DNA of 64,000 nucleotides from Urophycis tenuis (GCA_036785325.1 JAXIVH010000002.1:1700161-1764160); one strand, 5' to 3'; counted from the first letter of the stretch, positions 37,501-49,793 are shown. The notes: generated by a model not told the origin, from the sequence alone. Numbers and translations are program-made.

Positions 37501-40500
37501 ATCCGAGGCACATCTTAACTTTGTCTTGCACGATGCCCCGCCTCCTGTGTCTCCGGCCGTAGGGAGGGGGTGGAGCCTGCGTCCACGCCAGAGTCCTACG
37601 TCGACGCCCCGCCAGAAATCCCTGCTGGCTTGGCTCAACGACCGCCATCGGAGAGAAAGCTTTTCCTGAACAAATACTTCCTGAAGAAACCCTACCCTAC
37701 ACGCAAGGAAATAGAGGTGTGTGTGTATTGTTGGTAAACATCAACTTGTAATTAGTAATGCACAACATCAACCATATACGATATATATACGATAAATAAT
37801 GGCAGGCAATAGATTAGATCAGATAAGATTAGATAGATCATAGAATTACATCTATCGCGATAACACCTGTTGACGACACAATCTACCCGTGACCCACAAA
37901 ATTTAGAGCCACAAGATTCAAGATTCATTCAAGATTCAAGTAAACTTTATTGTCAGTTTTCATGAATGTACAGGCCATACACAAGAACCGAAATGCCGTT
38001 TCCCTCAATCCCTGGTGCAAGACAGCATGCAATATAAATATAAATATATAAAAATATAAGTATAAAAAAAATAAGAATAAAGAATAAAAATACTAAGCTG
38101 CAACCATCATTTTCAAGGTTGATATACATCAGTAGATACACTAAGACACATCATCAGTGATGGAACCTGGGGTCATTGGGTGTATCGGGTCTTTCAACAT
38201 CATACACCCTTACCCAGGCGACCCAGCCAGGATTGATCAAGTTCCGACTTGTGTCTAAGTAGCATGTACCAACGGATCGCCCCTCTTGATCCACAACCAT
38301 CTAGAGGCCTTCTCAGCTGCCTCTGTGATGGTTTTGTTGACCTTTCTCTGGCGTGCACCTGTGATTCCAAGCAGGCTGAATGCTTTGCAGAGAGATCGCG
38401 CTGCAAAGCCTCTACAGCCCACCTCTATTGGCACACAGTGGGCACACCACCCCCGTCTGCGGCACTCCTCCACTAAGTTGGCATACTTACCACGCTTCCT
38501 CTCATTGGCCTCTTCCATGCGCTCCTCCCAGGGAACAGTTCCAGTAGGACCACCTGTTTTATTAAATCTGAGAACACAACTATGTCTGGTCTCAGGGTTT
38601 CCACGATGTGCTCTGGAAATCTGAGTCCCCAGGTCGGCCTTTATCTGCCAGTCTGGTGCGGTTCCAAGGAGTCCCACCGCCCCCCTAGGCTGGGGCTTAG
38701 GCTTCTCCCCTACTTGGACAAAAGCAATCGCCTGCTTTGCTGTTCGGGAAGGCTTGTTTTTGGTGATGCAGGTGAAGATGGTTTCTGCTATCGTCTTTAG
38801 CACCTGGTCGTGACGCCAAGTATAGCGTCCTTCTCCCAGGGCTTTTGGGCAACAGCTAAGGATATGCTCTAGCGTTCCTCCTCTTAGACACAAGGGACAT
38901 GATGGTGTGTCAACCTTGCCCCAACAGAAGAGGTTGGATGGGCTGGGTAAGACGTCATAAACGGACGCAATCAGGAACTTGATCCGGTGAGGTTCAGCTT
39001 GCCAAAGCTCGGACCAAGAGATCTTACAGTCCACTGCCTGTTCCCATCTCGTCCATGCACCTTCAAGATTCAAGTATCTTTATTGTCAAATGTGCTACAT
39101 GGCAGGCATATAGCACAGATGAAATTGCAGTCCTCTCAGACCTGTGGTGCAAAATAAACAATGGACAAACAAAGTGGACAAACAGACATCGTACAGACAA
39201 ACATAGAAACACAGAAAGTACAAGAAAAAGTGAGGTAGTGCGTTGAAAAAAAAATAGTGCAATATATTTAAACAGTAAAAGACATTCTAAAGTGTCATAG
39301 TCAGAGTTTACAGTTTGTGAGTGGTGGTGGGAGGGTGATGGTCTGAGGTGGGTGCAAGGTTAAGAGTCTGGCAGGGGGGCAGAGGAGGGGGGGGTGGGGG
39401 TGGGCAGGGGCAGAGCAGGGAGGGAGTTGAGCCTCCGGACAGCCTGGTGAAAGAAGCTGTCCTTGAGCCTGCTGGTTCTGGCCCGGAGACTCCACAGCCT
39501 CCTCCCCGACGGCAGAAGGCTGAAGATACTGTGGGATGGGTGGGTGGGGTCACCAGCAATCCTGATGGCTTTGCTGGTGAGGCGGGTGGTGTAAATGTCC
39601 AAAATGGGGGGGAGAGAGACACCGATGATCCTCTCAGCTGCTCTCACTATGCGCTGCAGTGTCTTGCGGCAGGACACGGTGCAGGCACCGTACCACACAG
39701 TGATGCAGCTGGTCAGGAGGCTCTCGATGGTGCCTCTGTAGAAGGTGTGCATGATGGTGGATGAAGCCCCAGCTCTTTTTAGTTTGCGGAGGAAGTACAG
39801 GCGTTGGTGGGCTTTTTTGGCCAGTGATGCGGTGTTATGGTTCCATGACAGGTCTTCGGAGATGTGCACACCCAGGAACTTGGTGCTGCTCACCCTCTCC
39901 ACTGTAGCATCGTTGATGACCAGTGGAGCATGCTGTGTGTGCATTCTCCTGAAGTCCACAACAATCTCCTTCGTCTTCTCCACATTCAGACGGAGATTGT
40001 TGTCCTTGCTGTCGCATCCTCACCATCTGGCTAGCACGCAGTTCCTCCACACCAGCTCTCTCTTCCTCTTAGACCAATCGGCGTCTGTCTTCACCCAGGG
40101 CTCTGTCGTAGCGTGTGGTAGGAACACTACCAAGCCCTGCTCGTCCGGATGCCACTGGGCTGACCATCACGCTGTGACGCAAGCGTTACTCAGCCTGCTC
40201 AGCTGCTTCCTGCGCCCTCCACTTCTTCCCAGTCCTGACTACGATGCCAGCCTGGGAGACTTTCGGGTCACTGGATTCCCTGTACTGCAGCCCCTCTCTT
40301 ACACGGGTAACCATGAACTCCTCATTCAGGCTACTAATGGGAAGCTTCAATTTGTTGCTCCGCCCATACAGAGTGATGCTGCTCAGGCTTCGTGGCAGGC
40401 CCAGCCATCTACGAAGATAATGGCTGATCCTCCTCTCGAAGCACTCTACTGATGTTATCGGGAACTTGTACACAAGCAGGGGCCACAGAATCCTAGGGAG

Positions 40501-43500
40501 AACACCATACTGATAAATCCAAACCTTATACTTACCTGGCAGTCCCGACTTGTCCACTGCAGTCAGCTACGCCTCCAGCTCCCGATGTGTGGCCTTGATG
40601 GATCCAGCTTCCTTCAAAGTGCAATCAAAGGTATTGAAGAAGAAGAAGAAGAAGAAGAATTACTGATTTGATCCCGTGAGGGAAATTTGGTCTTCTGCAT
40701 TTAACCCAATCGTGAATTAGTGACACACTCAGAACACAGTGATGGTGAAGCACACAGTGAGGTGAAGCACACACTTAAACCCGATGCAGTGAGCTGCCTG
40801 CAACAGCGGCGGCGCTCGGGGAGCAGTGAGGGGTTAGGTGCCTTGCTCAAGGGCACTTCAGCCATGCGCACTGGTCGGGGTTCGAACCGGCGACCCTCCG
40901 GTTACAAATCCAAAGCCCTAACCAGTAGGCCGGCTGCCCCTAACGAGGATCTTGACGAGGATCCTGATGGGGTCTGGGTGCCGAGTCCAGAGAGAAGCGG
41001 AACTTGTCCGTCACTTTCCCTCTCTTGAGCACCAGGGACCTAGATTTTGCAGGCTTGAAACACATCCGAGCCCAGGTGGTGATCTTCTCCAAGCCCTGGA
41101 GGATCTATTGGCACCCCGGCACTGACAACGTTGTGACTGTCAGGTTGTCCATAAAGGTGGGGGGGCTGACGGACTCCAGACTTGGTGAGCGGACCTCTGC
41201 ACTCGGCTTCGGCTGACTAAACCAGCATATTCATGGCCAAGGCAAAGAGGATCACTGAAATAGTACATCCAATGATGATCCCTTTCTGCAGCCGATGCCA
41301 CTCGGATGTGTCCCAGAGGTGACTCTCAGCTTGAAACTCTTGTAGTAGTCCACGATGAGGTCCCTATACTTAACCTGGGACATGGTGCCAATCCAGCGCT
41401 GTTTCCACCAGCTTATGGGGAATGGATCTATAAGCGTTGGTGAAGTCAAGCCACAGCACTGCTAGCACTGCTGTCTCCTTTCCCTTCTCTTGCCTCTCTG
41501 ATCAACTGCGTGACCACACCTGTATGCTCAAGGCATCCTTGAACCTTTGGGATTCCACCCTTCTGTACAGAGGTGTCGATGGACTTATTCTTCAGAAGGA
41601 ACTCCATCAACTGACGGGATAGGATGGCAAAGAATATCTTCCCCTCAACGCTGAGCAGCGAGATGGTTCTGAACTGCTTGATGTTCTTAGCATCTTCCTC
41701 CTTGGGAATCCAGACACCTGCAAATCTCCATTGTTGGGCTACCTTTCCCCTCCTCCAGATAACCCTCAGGATCTTCCACAGCCGATGAAGGAGTCAAGAC
41801 ACCTCTTGTATACATTGTAGGGCACTCCGCTTGGTCCAGGGGCTGAACTGGCTCTGGCTGCCTTGATGACCTCCTGAACCTCCTTCCAACTGGGCTCCTT
41901 GCTGTTGAAGTCCATGGTGGGTCTTGGGGGTTCTATCAAGGGTTTATAGGGACCTAAGTCTTCCTCCCTAGCCACGTCACTGTAGGTATTGCTGATGATG
42001 GTCGATCTCCTCTTTGGGACAAACGAGGTGGCCGTTCGTTTCTGCCCAAGCAACTGCTTGGTGACTCCAAAGGGGTTTGCTATGAAGGCAGAGCGTCTCT
42101 TGGCCCTCTCTTTCCCCCGCCGTCTGTGACATTCTGCCTTTCGAAGAGTGGTGAGCTTTTTCCTAAGGATGCCGCGCAGTTCTGCTAATGCATCCCTTTC
42201 CTCTCATCGCACTTCCTTGTACTGCCGCTTCAGGACCCGCAGCTCCTGCCTTATCTGGCTCATTTTCAAAAGGTACTCCTCCTTAGCCTGCGATGGACTG
42301 AAATTACAAGGGCCATAATTGTTTACTTGTGTAAGGACATGGTCCCTTTTCAAACGGTAGAGAGACGCGGCTTCAAAGCCATGATCAGAGCTATTGATCC
42401 ATGATACGAGGTGCCGAGCTGCAAATACGTTGCAGACACAGATGCCAAAATTGTATGCTGAGCTCTGCGAAAAGATTGAAAAAGAGCTGTGTGACTTGAA
42501 ATACTTTGCCACTACAACAGACCTGTGGTCGAGCCGTACCATGGAGCCTTTCCTCAGCCTGACCATTCACTATATCACTATATAATTATACTCCTTAGGG
42601 TCTATGTAACACCTTCTGAAATAGTTCTATTATAGTTTATATATCGTGATATGCATCTCTATCGCAAGGGGCTGCAATGTATATCGCAATATGGATTTCA
42701 GGCCATAGTGCCCATCCCTACTTGTAGTAGGTTATTGCAATCCCAGTAGAGGAATGACGTTTACTTTGTGGGCTTCCCCCCCCCATAGCTCCTGGTGTGC
42801 CGGCTGAAGATGAGCCGGCCCGAGGTCACGTCCATCTTCAGCTCCAAGAGGAAGCGTTGCCGGCAGGAATGTCGCCGCCGAGGGCTCCGGGTGCTGCTGG
42901 GGTTCGACAGCTGCCACCTCGAGTCCATCAAACACAGCTTGATTGTCCCGCCAGGCGCGCCGTGCCACGGTACCTGCCCTGCTCTCCTTCACACTCTGCA
43001 GCACTTGATGGGGTCGACTGACAGGGGGTTGTGTTTGTGAATGATTTTCTGTTATTATTTCTTACCTCTCTCGCTGCTTGCCTTGTGATAAATCCCTGTG
43101 ATAGCCTGTTTGTTGGCAGGCTGAGCAGCCCGATTAGAATTGGCATTTTGGCATGTTTATGTTTAAAGGTTTCTATTATTACTCTAGTTTTAACAAAACA
43201 AGACATTTTTGGAACTGAGACCTATGACATCACCAACCAAAAGACCTCACAGAAGACTTGTCCGATTGGACTGCAATGCATTTGAATAGAGATGGGGTTT
43301 AACGGTCATTCTGGCAATCAACCAATCAGGGTGTCCTGCTGATTAACAGAGCACTCTTTCCTCTCGCTCTCTCTGTCTCTACTGGTCCAGGTGTAACAAG
43401 GAACAGGGACATGCAGACAATGCTGGTTGAATGCAAGCAGGAACCCCCAGACCCCGCTGAGATCAGCGGGCCCTTCGGGGACCACCCCTACGCTGAACCC

Positions 43501-43611
43501 CTACGAGCTCCTGGCTCTCCCCGATGCAAGAACGAGGAGCCCGACAGAACTGAGTCAGGGAAACAGCTGCGGGAGGCCCCTTCACCGAGCCCTGATGAGG
43601 AAGGACACTAA
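28579..43611 (+). CDS. adnp2: ADNP homeobox 2 (zinc-finger/homeobox chromatin protein)
   Basis: Sixteen coding exons: 28579-28686, 29136-29228, 29483-29764, 30254-30455, 30896-31101, 31468-31773, 32893-33057, 33520-33921, 34124-34240, 34730-34819, 34932-35606, 36154-36486, 36738-37051, 37563-37716, 42789-42969, 43391-43611. They give 3849 bp and 1282 aa, in frame at every junction. ADNP-family proteins are nuclear and act in chromatin regulation. The N-terminus MYQVPVQRLDRIRTSRKRVK matches ADNP/ADNP2 (MFQ-PV--L). Finger-like CxxC...H motifs lie at about residues 75-155, 175-195, 240-265, 890-930 and 1005-1060. The middle is low-complexity, Gln/Pro/Val-rich and repeat-bearing. NK-VNGIPTYTLA is a signature shared with mammalian ADNP2. 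The homeodomain (about 1125-1195) is split between exons 14 and 15 (FLKKPYPTRKEIE, then FSSKRKRCRQE, LLGFD). Intron 5 uses a GC donor. Adjacent rbfa matches the human ADNP2-RBFA linkage. The start follows an acceptor by 2 bp. Confidence 0.88.
30100..30214 (+). repeat. Compound TG/TCTG microsatellite in adnp2 intron 3
   Basis: (GGTA)n, (GT)n and (TCTGTG)n runs ending about 40 bp before the exon-4 acceptor. Confidence 0.9.
31102..31103 (+). other. GC donor of a GC-AG intron (adnp2 intron 5)
   Basis: The exon-5 edge reads CTGCAAG/GCAAGT, the strong consensus of rare GC-AG introns. Using it joins exon 5 (30896-31101) to the acceptor at 31466-31467 in phase 0. No GT donor nearby keeps the frame; reading on gives a stop after 16 residues. 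Confidence 0.8.
31792..32420 (+). repeat. 39-bp minisatellite in adnp2 intron 6
   Basis: About 16 copies of a 39-bp unit (GTCTCTGGTTGTGTCCCACA then GTGTCTGTGGTGGCCGGGG). Two copies are 38 bp. The array begins 18 bp after the exon-6 donor. Each unit holds an acceptor-like TGTCCCACAG. Because 39 is a multiple of 3, the array is open in several frames on both strands. Confidence 0.95.
33627..33850 (+). repeat. 36-bp coding tandem repeat in adnp2 exon 8
   Basis: Six copies of a 12-residue unit SMVVTQGKAMNQ (variants AVNQ, AMSQ), with a seventh decaying into SMVLAPSN. The nucleotide copies are nearly identical, so the expansion is recent. The region corresponds to the repeat-rich, disordered middle of mammalian ADNP2. 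Confidence 0.95.
35060..35490 (+). repeat. 84-bp coding tandem repeat in adnp2 exon 11
   Basis: About six imperfect copies of a roughly 28-residue unit (QANPSPVPNTLVAVVSS then PTGQAPTQAVV). Copies two and three are almost identical at DNA level; outer copies diverge. Confidence 0.9.
37912..38155 (-). mobile_element. Rex-like LINE 3' tail
   Basis: Starts with repeated AAGATTCAAG then TAAACTTTATTGTCAGTTTTC, as at 39062; followed by AT-rich tail sequence. Lies inside the hAT element. Confidence 0.6.
39062..40015 (-). mobile_element. Rex1-like LINE 3' fragment nested in the LINE above
   Basis: Minus-strand frame 39983-39360 encodes EIVVDFRRMHTQHAPLVIND, TKFLGVHISEDLSWNHNT, AHQRLYFLRKLKRAG, RGTIESLLTSCITVWYG, and SLLPSGRRLWSLRARTSRLK. 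This is the C-terminal end of a Rex1/Babar-type LINE, still open over 207 codons. The 3' tail ends at AAGATTCAAG (39062), cutting the host LINE frame at 39060. Confidence 0.85.
40661..40943 (-). mobile_element. tRNA-derived V-SINE-like element
   Basis: The reverse strand begins AGGGGCAGCCGGCCTACTGG, followed by a tRNA-like B box (GGTTCGAACCCC), then the conserved body GTGCCCTTGAGCAAGGCACC and GCTCCCCGAGCGCC. It ends beside a GAA triplet run (40635-40660). Inserted into the LINE within adnp2 intron 14. Not a functional tRNA gene. Confidence 0.8.
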
Positions 43612-46173
43612 ACCATTCACACAAAATGCACGCAGTTTCACTGTCTTCAGACCAAGGTACTTGTATGTTGTAACCTCACTTGGAGCCAAAATGGTACTTA
43701 AAACAGAAGTCAAGATGGACCCTGATGGAACAACAGTACTAAGCCAGCTGAAAACTAAGTGTTTTGGTTTTTGTTTTTGCTTGATTGAATTGTTGTACAT
43801 TTGAAGTGCGGAGAAGCGAGTGAAGGCAGTATGTTTGTGGTTCACTGCTGTTTTTTTCTTTTGTTGGAGGGTGACTTGGATTGGATAACAGTAAAACAGG
43901 CATTGATATAACACATTGAAACAAACATGTTTAAAACTTGGGGCAGAAGTAAATGTATGTATGGCAACAGTATCACCAGGACTGTCGTGTTTTTGGTCAC
44001 TACATACATACCTGCTCCCAGGTTTCAGTATGAATATTCAACATTCATGAACATGAACATTCATACGTATATATTTTCTTGTCTTGTTTATTTTGAGCTA
44101 TAAGATGTGCCACATTCCTAAATGGGAAGGTTCAGCATCCAAAAAATGTACAATTATTAAACACCAACTTAAATGTAAAATACCAATTTCGTTAAAAAAA
44201 TATATATCCACATGCCCAATTTTCCACCATTTCATTTCTGATATAGTCTTTATAACTTTTTGTATTTTTTTGCTGTGCCAGTGGCTCTTTTTTTGTTTTT
44301 TATTTCCCTTATTGTTATTTGTTTGGTTTTTTCCAAACATACGTTCAATATTCGCCATTCCATTTAACGGTGGGTAAATGAAGAGTTAATTGTAATACTG
44401 GCCTGCGAGCCAAACTAACAAAGGTGTCAAAAAGGTGTCATATTTAATTTATATATAAATATATATTTTTTAGGTGAGGGAAAAGGTCAATAGGCAAAAT
44501 CAACTTAAGGGTGGAGTCTGTAGGCATGTCAATGAATGGCCAGTTGTGAAAGAACTGAGGGACTTAACTTATAGATTGTTTTAATTGGGGGTGTTTGTCA
44601 CTTTATACACTGATGCTGGATTTTCCTATTTGTGAAGGTGGAGCATTAAAACACCATAGTATATATAACCAGACCTAGCAGGGAACGGTTTTTAGACTCG
44701 TTCTTTTAATGCATTTCTCCTATCTGTTGACAGTTACATCTACTTGACTTAACGGGCTCGTATGAAATGACCACACGAGGTGGCGCTTGCATTATTGCTC
44801 ACTAAACTACCTTACATGTTAAACGTTTTAACAAAATAACAAAATGAAGCTTGAGGATGGATACTCTCCAAATTCACAATAAAAAAAAAACACTTGCATT
44901 GCCTTGCTGATCGCTACACTGTACCTCCATCTCGGTCCGGGGATTATTCACACCGTGTTCCGTTCGTTTCTGTGAATCACAAGACGGGAGTGGGTCGGAC
45001 TCAACGGTGCTAAATAAACTCTCCCGGTACATCCACGTTTGTGTGAGGACCAGTACAACAGGATTGGGCTTTATTTGGTGTTTTCAAACTACTGGGGAAG
45101 TCTGCAGCGAGCGCTTTTCTGCTGGTTGCTCAACACTATTGTTGCTTTTGCCTGTTTGAGATGTTCTGAAACGACGAGACAGACGGCCCCGTGCTTAACT
45201 GGGGCTGCCCAGTGTTGCATTGTTTTTCAACATCTGCTCTATTCTCTTGTTCGTTCATTTGTGTTTCGTTGCCCCCTCCCTAAGATCACTAAAAATCGGC
45301 AGGACCTAAAGGATATTATATTTACCATCAGCACAACCAATTGATCAGTCTCATTCTGTAGTGACAAACTACAGAACATATATTATATTATATATAATTG
45401 CTGTTAACTGCAGCTATTTTTTTTTTTACTTTGAACAATAAAACTTTGCCAATTCACAAATGAGTATCTTTGTTTCACTATCGTCAATGTGGTCCTGCTT
45501 GGAATGCATAATAAAAAAATAATAATAATATTAAATTACTAATTCATAAAAAAAAAAAAAAAAAAGGCCCAAAAGATGAATACTGAAACGCGTTGCTAAC
45601 TCAACCCTCTCGGCTGGTTTCTTTTGATTGAACACATCCGGAATAGGAAAGTTGTAACGTTTACCGACATGAGTGGTCCTCTCTATGGGTCCACTCATCC
45701 GCTGATGTCTAAAGGACCACCAAATACCCTGTCGTACCCCAGCTACTGCCCACCCATCATCCTGATGTGAAAAATACGTTGTCGTAGAACGTAGTATTTT
45801 GGGATGTTGGCTGTTGTACCTTGCATTGAGTAGGGCCAACTATAAGCAGCCCCAAACAGGCCCTGTTTAGGGAGGTTTGCGACTTAATTATACATAATAT
45901 TCTCATCCCTGGCCAGTGAGAATCAGACTTTTGCTGGGCCAAGGGAAGGCTGTGAAAAAGTGTGATAATGTGACAGGTATTACAGCAAATCAAACTGGAA
46001 GCCAATTTAAGTAAATAATATCAGGGTTATTTATAACCAAAATACTGATCACATGTCTAAAGTGTACAACACTTATTGTTTATTTATTTAACATAAGGCA
46101 AATCCTTAAATACATACTATTTAAGCTCATCTTTTTACTTCTGGTAATACAACTTGAGATGTTGCCGAGTGTG
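43612..46173. other. adnp2-rbfa convergent intergenic region
   Basis: Holds the 3'UTRs of both genes. Possible adnp2 poly(A) signals are ATTAAA (44156, 44643) and AATAAA (44877). No additional gene or recognised transposon. Confidence 0.5.
46083..46088 (-). other. Candidate polyadenylation signal for rbfa
   Basis: TTTATT on the plus strand (AATAAA on minus), 86 bp after the rbfa stop codon, with overlapping copies at 46079. Confidence 0.55.
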
Positions 46174-49100
46174 TCATGAGGTCATCTTTTCATCCAGGGA
46201 AGCTAGTTCTCGTAGATTAGCTTCCTCGTCCTTGAAAGAGCTGCTCTCCTCTGGCTCCTCTTTTGGTGTCCGGCCCCACCTTTGGGGCGTGGCCATGTCT
46301 TGCTGAGCCAGTAGAAAATCCCTGGGTGTGATGTCATCGTCCCGCGGCGATGCCTTCCTCTTCCTCTTCTTGATGATTTGTTGTTTCTTGTGCTCTGCAA
46401 TGGCCAACAGCTGCTCCTGAGGGCATGCACCAAAACATTGACTGTTCATCCATACTGCAGTGTTGCATGCACAGTTAGCACAAGCCACTTGATCACAGTA
46501 TCAGTTTAATGGTCTGCAACATTTTGAAGAAGAACAACACTGAAAACTAACACAGTGTCTGTGTACATTTGACGACCAACATGGTAAACGACTTTGATCA
46601 TTAAACTCTACGAAAAGGGAGGTAGAACCATAAGCGTAATTAAACCATTACAGGAGCAACAGCCCCAACCTCTTTAAGAGCGACAACATGAACAATGTGT
46701 GTTTTTGCTCCCTCGTATGCTCCAACAGCTGGGAGATACCAGATGTGCGATCAGGCTTGGGTTTTCTACCTGCTGTAGTTCATGCGTCTGGCTTTGCTCC
46801 GCCGTTTTGGACTGCTGACGCCAATCGGCGATCTGCTTGTTCAGCAGCTGGTGGTCGATGCCGTACAACGCGGGCTGTGCCGTACATGAGGGTGGACCAA
46901 CATCCTCTGCAGCTGTTATCCTGCATGGCTCACAAAGAAAGAGAGCCATGTATGACTGCTGTAGGCACAACAAAGCTTTATCACCAAAGAGCAACTTGTT
47001 ATAAATGACCATTTCATAAAAAGTCATCTAGTGAATAATCATTACCCCGTCCTGATCAATAATATCATTTTTGGAGATTTATCTGACAAACAGAGAAAGG
47101 TGATGTAAATCTTTAACAGGACGATTGCCTCCGACAGAAGGTAATATTCCACTAGGTAATGTTGAAGGCAGTACCTGTCCTCTGGGTGATCAGGACCAAA
47201 GTCAGCCTCTTGGAGCAGCCTGTCCACCTGATAACACACATGAACCGATTACATCCTGATACATATCCAATCTGTATTGAATCTAATGGGACCTACACTA
47301 TACAATAGCAGACAACCACAGCTGTCTGGAACAATATTCTATTGTTGAAATAATCACTGGTCTGTAAACAAAGTAGATTTGACACAGTAACTAATGCAGT
47401 GTTGAACGTTAATATTGCTTTGGATTTACTTGACTCAGTAACTGGCGTGTTAGTTAAGGAATAGGTCAATGAACAACAAAAACACATTGAGACATCGTAA
47501 ACACAAATATAAAGTACCTCAGAAATGGCAGCCAGCTGTTTGTCCCTGAGAAACACAATAGGAGGTATCCCACCCACAATTTGCTGGGACATGATCAGAT
47601 ACCTGGACGGATGAATAAAAAGAAGAAATAACAAGGTGTGATCAACATACTGTACATATCGGTAGTCATAACTAAACAGAAATCCCCCAAACCCAGTTAT
47701 TGGGTTACAAACAGCTATATCTGATTGTACATTTTATCATCAAAATAGTAGCCAACTCAAAACGCTGTGTACGTGAACATGTAAACACGTCTAAGATGTC
47801 AACACGGAGACCAGCGTGACGTCAGCGCTGTGACTCCACAGCCTCGCTCTCCGTCACGGGGCCCTGTGTTCCTCACCTGATCTGCGCTGCGTTCTTCTCC
47901 AGGGCCCTCTGAACCAGCTCGTCCCGCTGGGCATCGCCACTGACCCTCCAGAACACACGGCAGTTGGAGAAGTCTCGTGACAGGGAAACCTACCACCAAA
48001 ACAAAACGGACAAGCGCAATTTGCACGTGCAAACATAAAGACTTCTCGAAAAAACATTGAGCTATTTCACAAAAGACCAACGTGATTCCCCAAGATAGAC
48101 ACGACATGTGCCGAGTTATGAATACCTTTAAACAGATAAATATATCACGATGAGACAGAGAGAGATTTACCTTGGTTATTTGTGGGTCGAAGCGCTGCAG
48201 GTCATAGCTTAGCTGAGGACAGAAGATACAAACAATGAATAATGAAGATCAATGCTATGCAATTGCGGTTATTGAAATTCTATCTGAATGGTTTGGGCGG
48301 ATATTGGTAGGACAATGTAAATTGCATAACTACTGGAAAATAATGGATCATCATACACAGTAGATACGGTCCCAACATGTTATCATCACAAAGGCATTGA
48401 TTGAAAACATTTGTATGGGACCCAAAAGTCCTGAATACGTAATGTTGTAGATAACAGGAAGTAAACTTAAAGCAAGGGATGAGTTCCACATGTACGTAAT
48501 GAATGATTGAATCAATTGGAGCTACCTGTGCTGTGCTGAGCAGGTCATTCACAGCCTTAAACAGGACCATGTTAAGGATCTTGCAGCGATGACTTTCCGC
48601 ATGGTCCTTCTTCTTGGGCAGGTTGAATGGGGAAGGTGTCTACAGGCAAGGGAAGACATTTTAGCCTTTCCAATCCATATCATCAGACAAAATGGGGATT
48701 TAGCTCAAGTGAATGATGACCTGGTGTTTAAAATGCCAATACATTACATCACATTCTTTTCATCAATCAATATTGTTGTATGTATATGTGCAATGTACTG
48801 TATGTCAATTTAGGAGGTTTGTTGAAGTATCAATTGTCAAAAATGACCTAAATGTGGACAGTCAAAAGTGTAAGAAAATTATGGTAGAATCCTAATTCTT
48901 TGTAACACTGTATACATTGTTAAAACCATTTCATCAATATGTGTTCTATGCATTATTAGGATTAGTTTGTTGTCTCAAGTTCAAGCCACGTTCCATTTGG
49001 CATTACTGCATTGTACCGTTTTATATATAGCATCTTAACATCTATGTCAATACAGCTGAACTCTGACTGCTGTGCATTTTGGATCATCCCTGTATTGTGA

Positions 49101-49793
49101 TAATGCCAGATTCTTGCCAATATAAAGTCATACAACTGACAATAGAAACGATGAACACGTTAATGTCAGTGTATGCTGCTTTATATTCAAGTTGTGGTTG
49201 TTCTGGGTGTTGTGACTGACCCGCGGTGGAGTCTCGTACCAAGTCTTCTTCCTTGAAGATAACACACATTTAGTTAGGACACATTCAGCCCCATATGTGC
49301 ACACATGGGCTGACATTGTGCTTCAGCTTAATACCCACACATTCAGGTGGATATTTTATTGCTACATGTGCAGCATATTGTTTGACAATGCCATTTGATT
49401 AACTAATACAGTAACACAGTTCAATTGCAGTCTAGGCTAAAATAGTTTGTGGAATCATACTAAGTTAAGTTATCAGTAACTAGCACATAACCATAACCAA
49501 CCTGGTCCAGCACCTGACGTGAAACGGGACAAGCTACTGAAACGTTGCAGTAAAACTGAATCGCATAACATTTAATATTCCTAACACAATTGTACAACCT
49601 ACTTGGACTTGTTGATGAGCTGTTTCAGCAGGTTTTTGTTTTGGGCGGCTGTTGTGTGGATCGTTGATGCGTGTGAGTTAGTCGAAGAGCTGCTGGCTGC
49701 ATCCCCCCATCGCCCTGCGCGGATGTACTGCTGGCTACCTGGTGAACCCAGTCTGAGACCAGAGCGAACAATCATAGTCTCCAATAGGCTCAT
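46174..49793 (-). CDS. rbfa: Ribosome-binding factor A, mitochondrial
   Basis: Nine coding exons on the minus strand: 49793-49603, 49251-49221, 48639-48526, 48212-48171, 47989-47877, 47602-47518, 47227-47175, 46920-46770, 46416-46174. They give 1023 bp and 340 aa (human about 343), in frame throughout. RBFA is a KH-like RNA-binding factor that helps mature the 12S rRNA of the mitochondrial small ribosomal subunit. The match to vertebrate RBFA includes KKTWYETPP, AVNDLLSTAQ, VSLSRDFSNCRVFWRVSG, RYLIMSQQIVGGIPPIVFLR, DRLLQEADFGP and LYGIDHQLLNKQI. The N-terminal 60 residues are Arg/Ser/Gln-rich with few acidic residues, as expected for a mitochondrial presequence. The frame is open upstream of the chosen ATG, so a start at 49880 is possible but less likely. 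Exon 2 is only 31 bp. The tail is basic then acidic (KKRKRKASPRDDD). Confidence 0.9.

Larger units (their letters stand above)
38160..42300 (-). mobile_element. Non-LTR retrotransposon (LINE), nearly full coding remnant, broken
   Basis: Read on the minus strand. The 5' part (42300-41766) has LKRQYKEV, LRGILRKKLTTLRKAECH, NPFGVTKQLLGQKRT and ASSAPGPSGVPYNVYK, the latter being the RT entry region. The middle (40557-40186) has YGVLPRILWPLLVYKFPIT, RRWLGLPRSLSSITLYGRSN and AGIVVRTGKKWRAQEA. The 3' part (39060-38255) has ELWQAEPHRIKFLIASVYDV, CPLCLRGGTLEHILSCCPKA and TWRHDQVL. These are conserved pieces of a LINE reverse transcriptase widespread in fish and invertebrates. Stops, frameshifts and two insertions (39062-40015 and 40661-40943) show it is inactive. 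The exact clade is uncertain. Confidence 0.8.
37753..42720 (+). mobile_element. Composite hAT transposon filling adnp2 intron 14
   Basis: 4968 bp flanked by CTTGTAAT (37745-37752) and CTTGTAGT (42721-42728), an 8-bp target duplication with one mismatch. The left end TAGTAATGCAC and right end GTGCCCATCCCTA are the same termini as in the 602-bp element at 20726-21327, in the opposite orientation. The transposase remnant (LYAELCEKIEKELCDLKYFA, TTTDLWSSRTMEPFLSLT) is on the plus strand at about 42335-42585. The interior has been replaced or invaded by LINE and SINE copies. Confidence 0.85.

Noticed and set aside
40850..40943. Possible tRNA gene (GGTTCGAACC B box)
   Set aside because: The B box belongs to a SINE head; the sequence around it does not fold as a full tRNA and continues into the SINE body.
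45039..45344. 101-codon ORF between adnp2 and rbfa
   Set aside because: No homology recognised; lies in the convergent 3' region and lacks splice or Kozak support.
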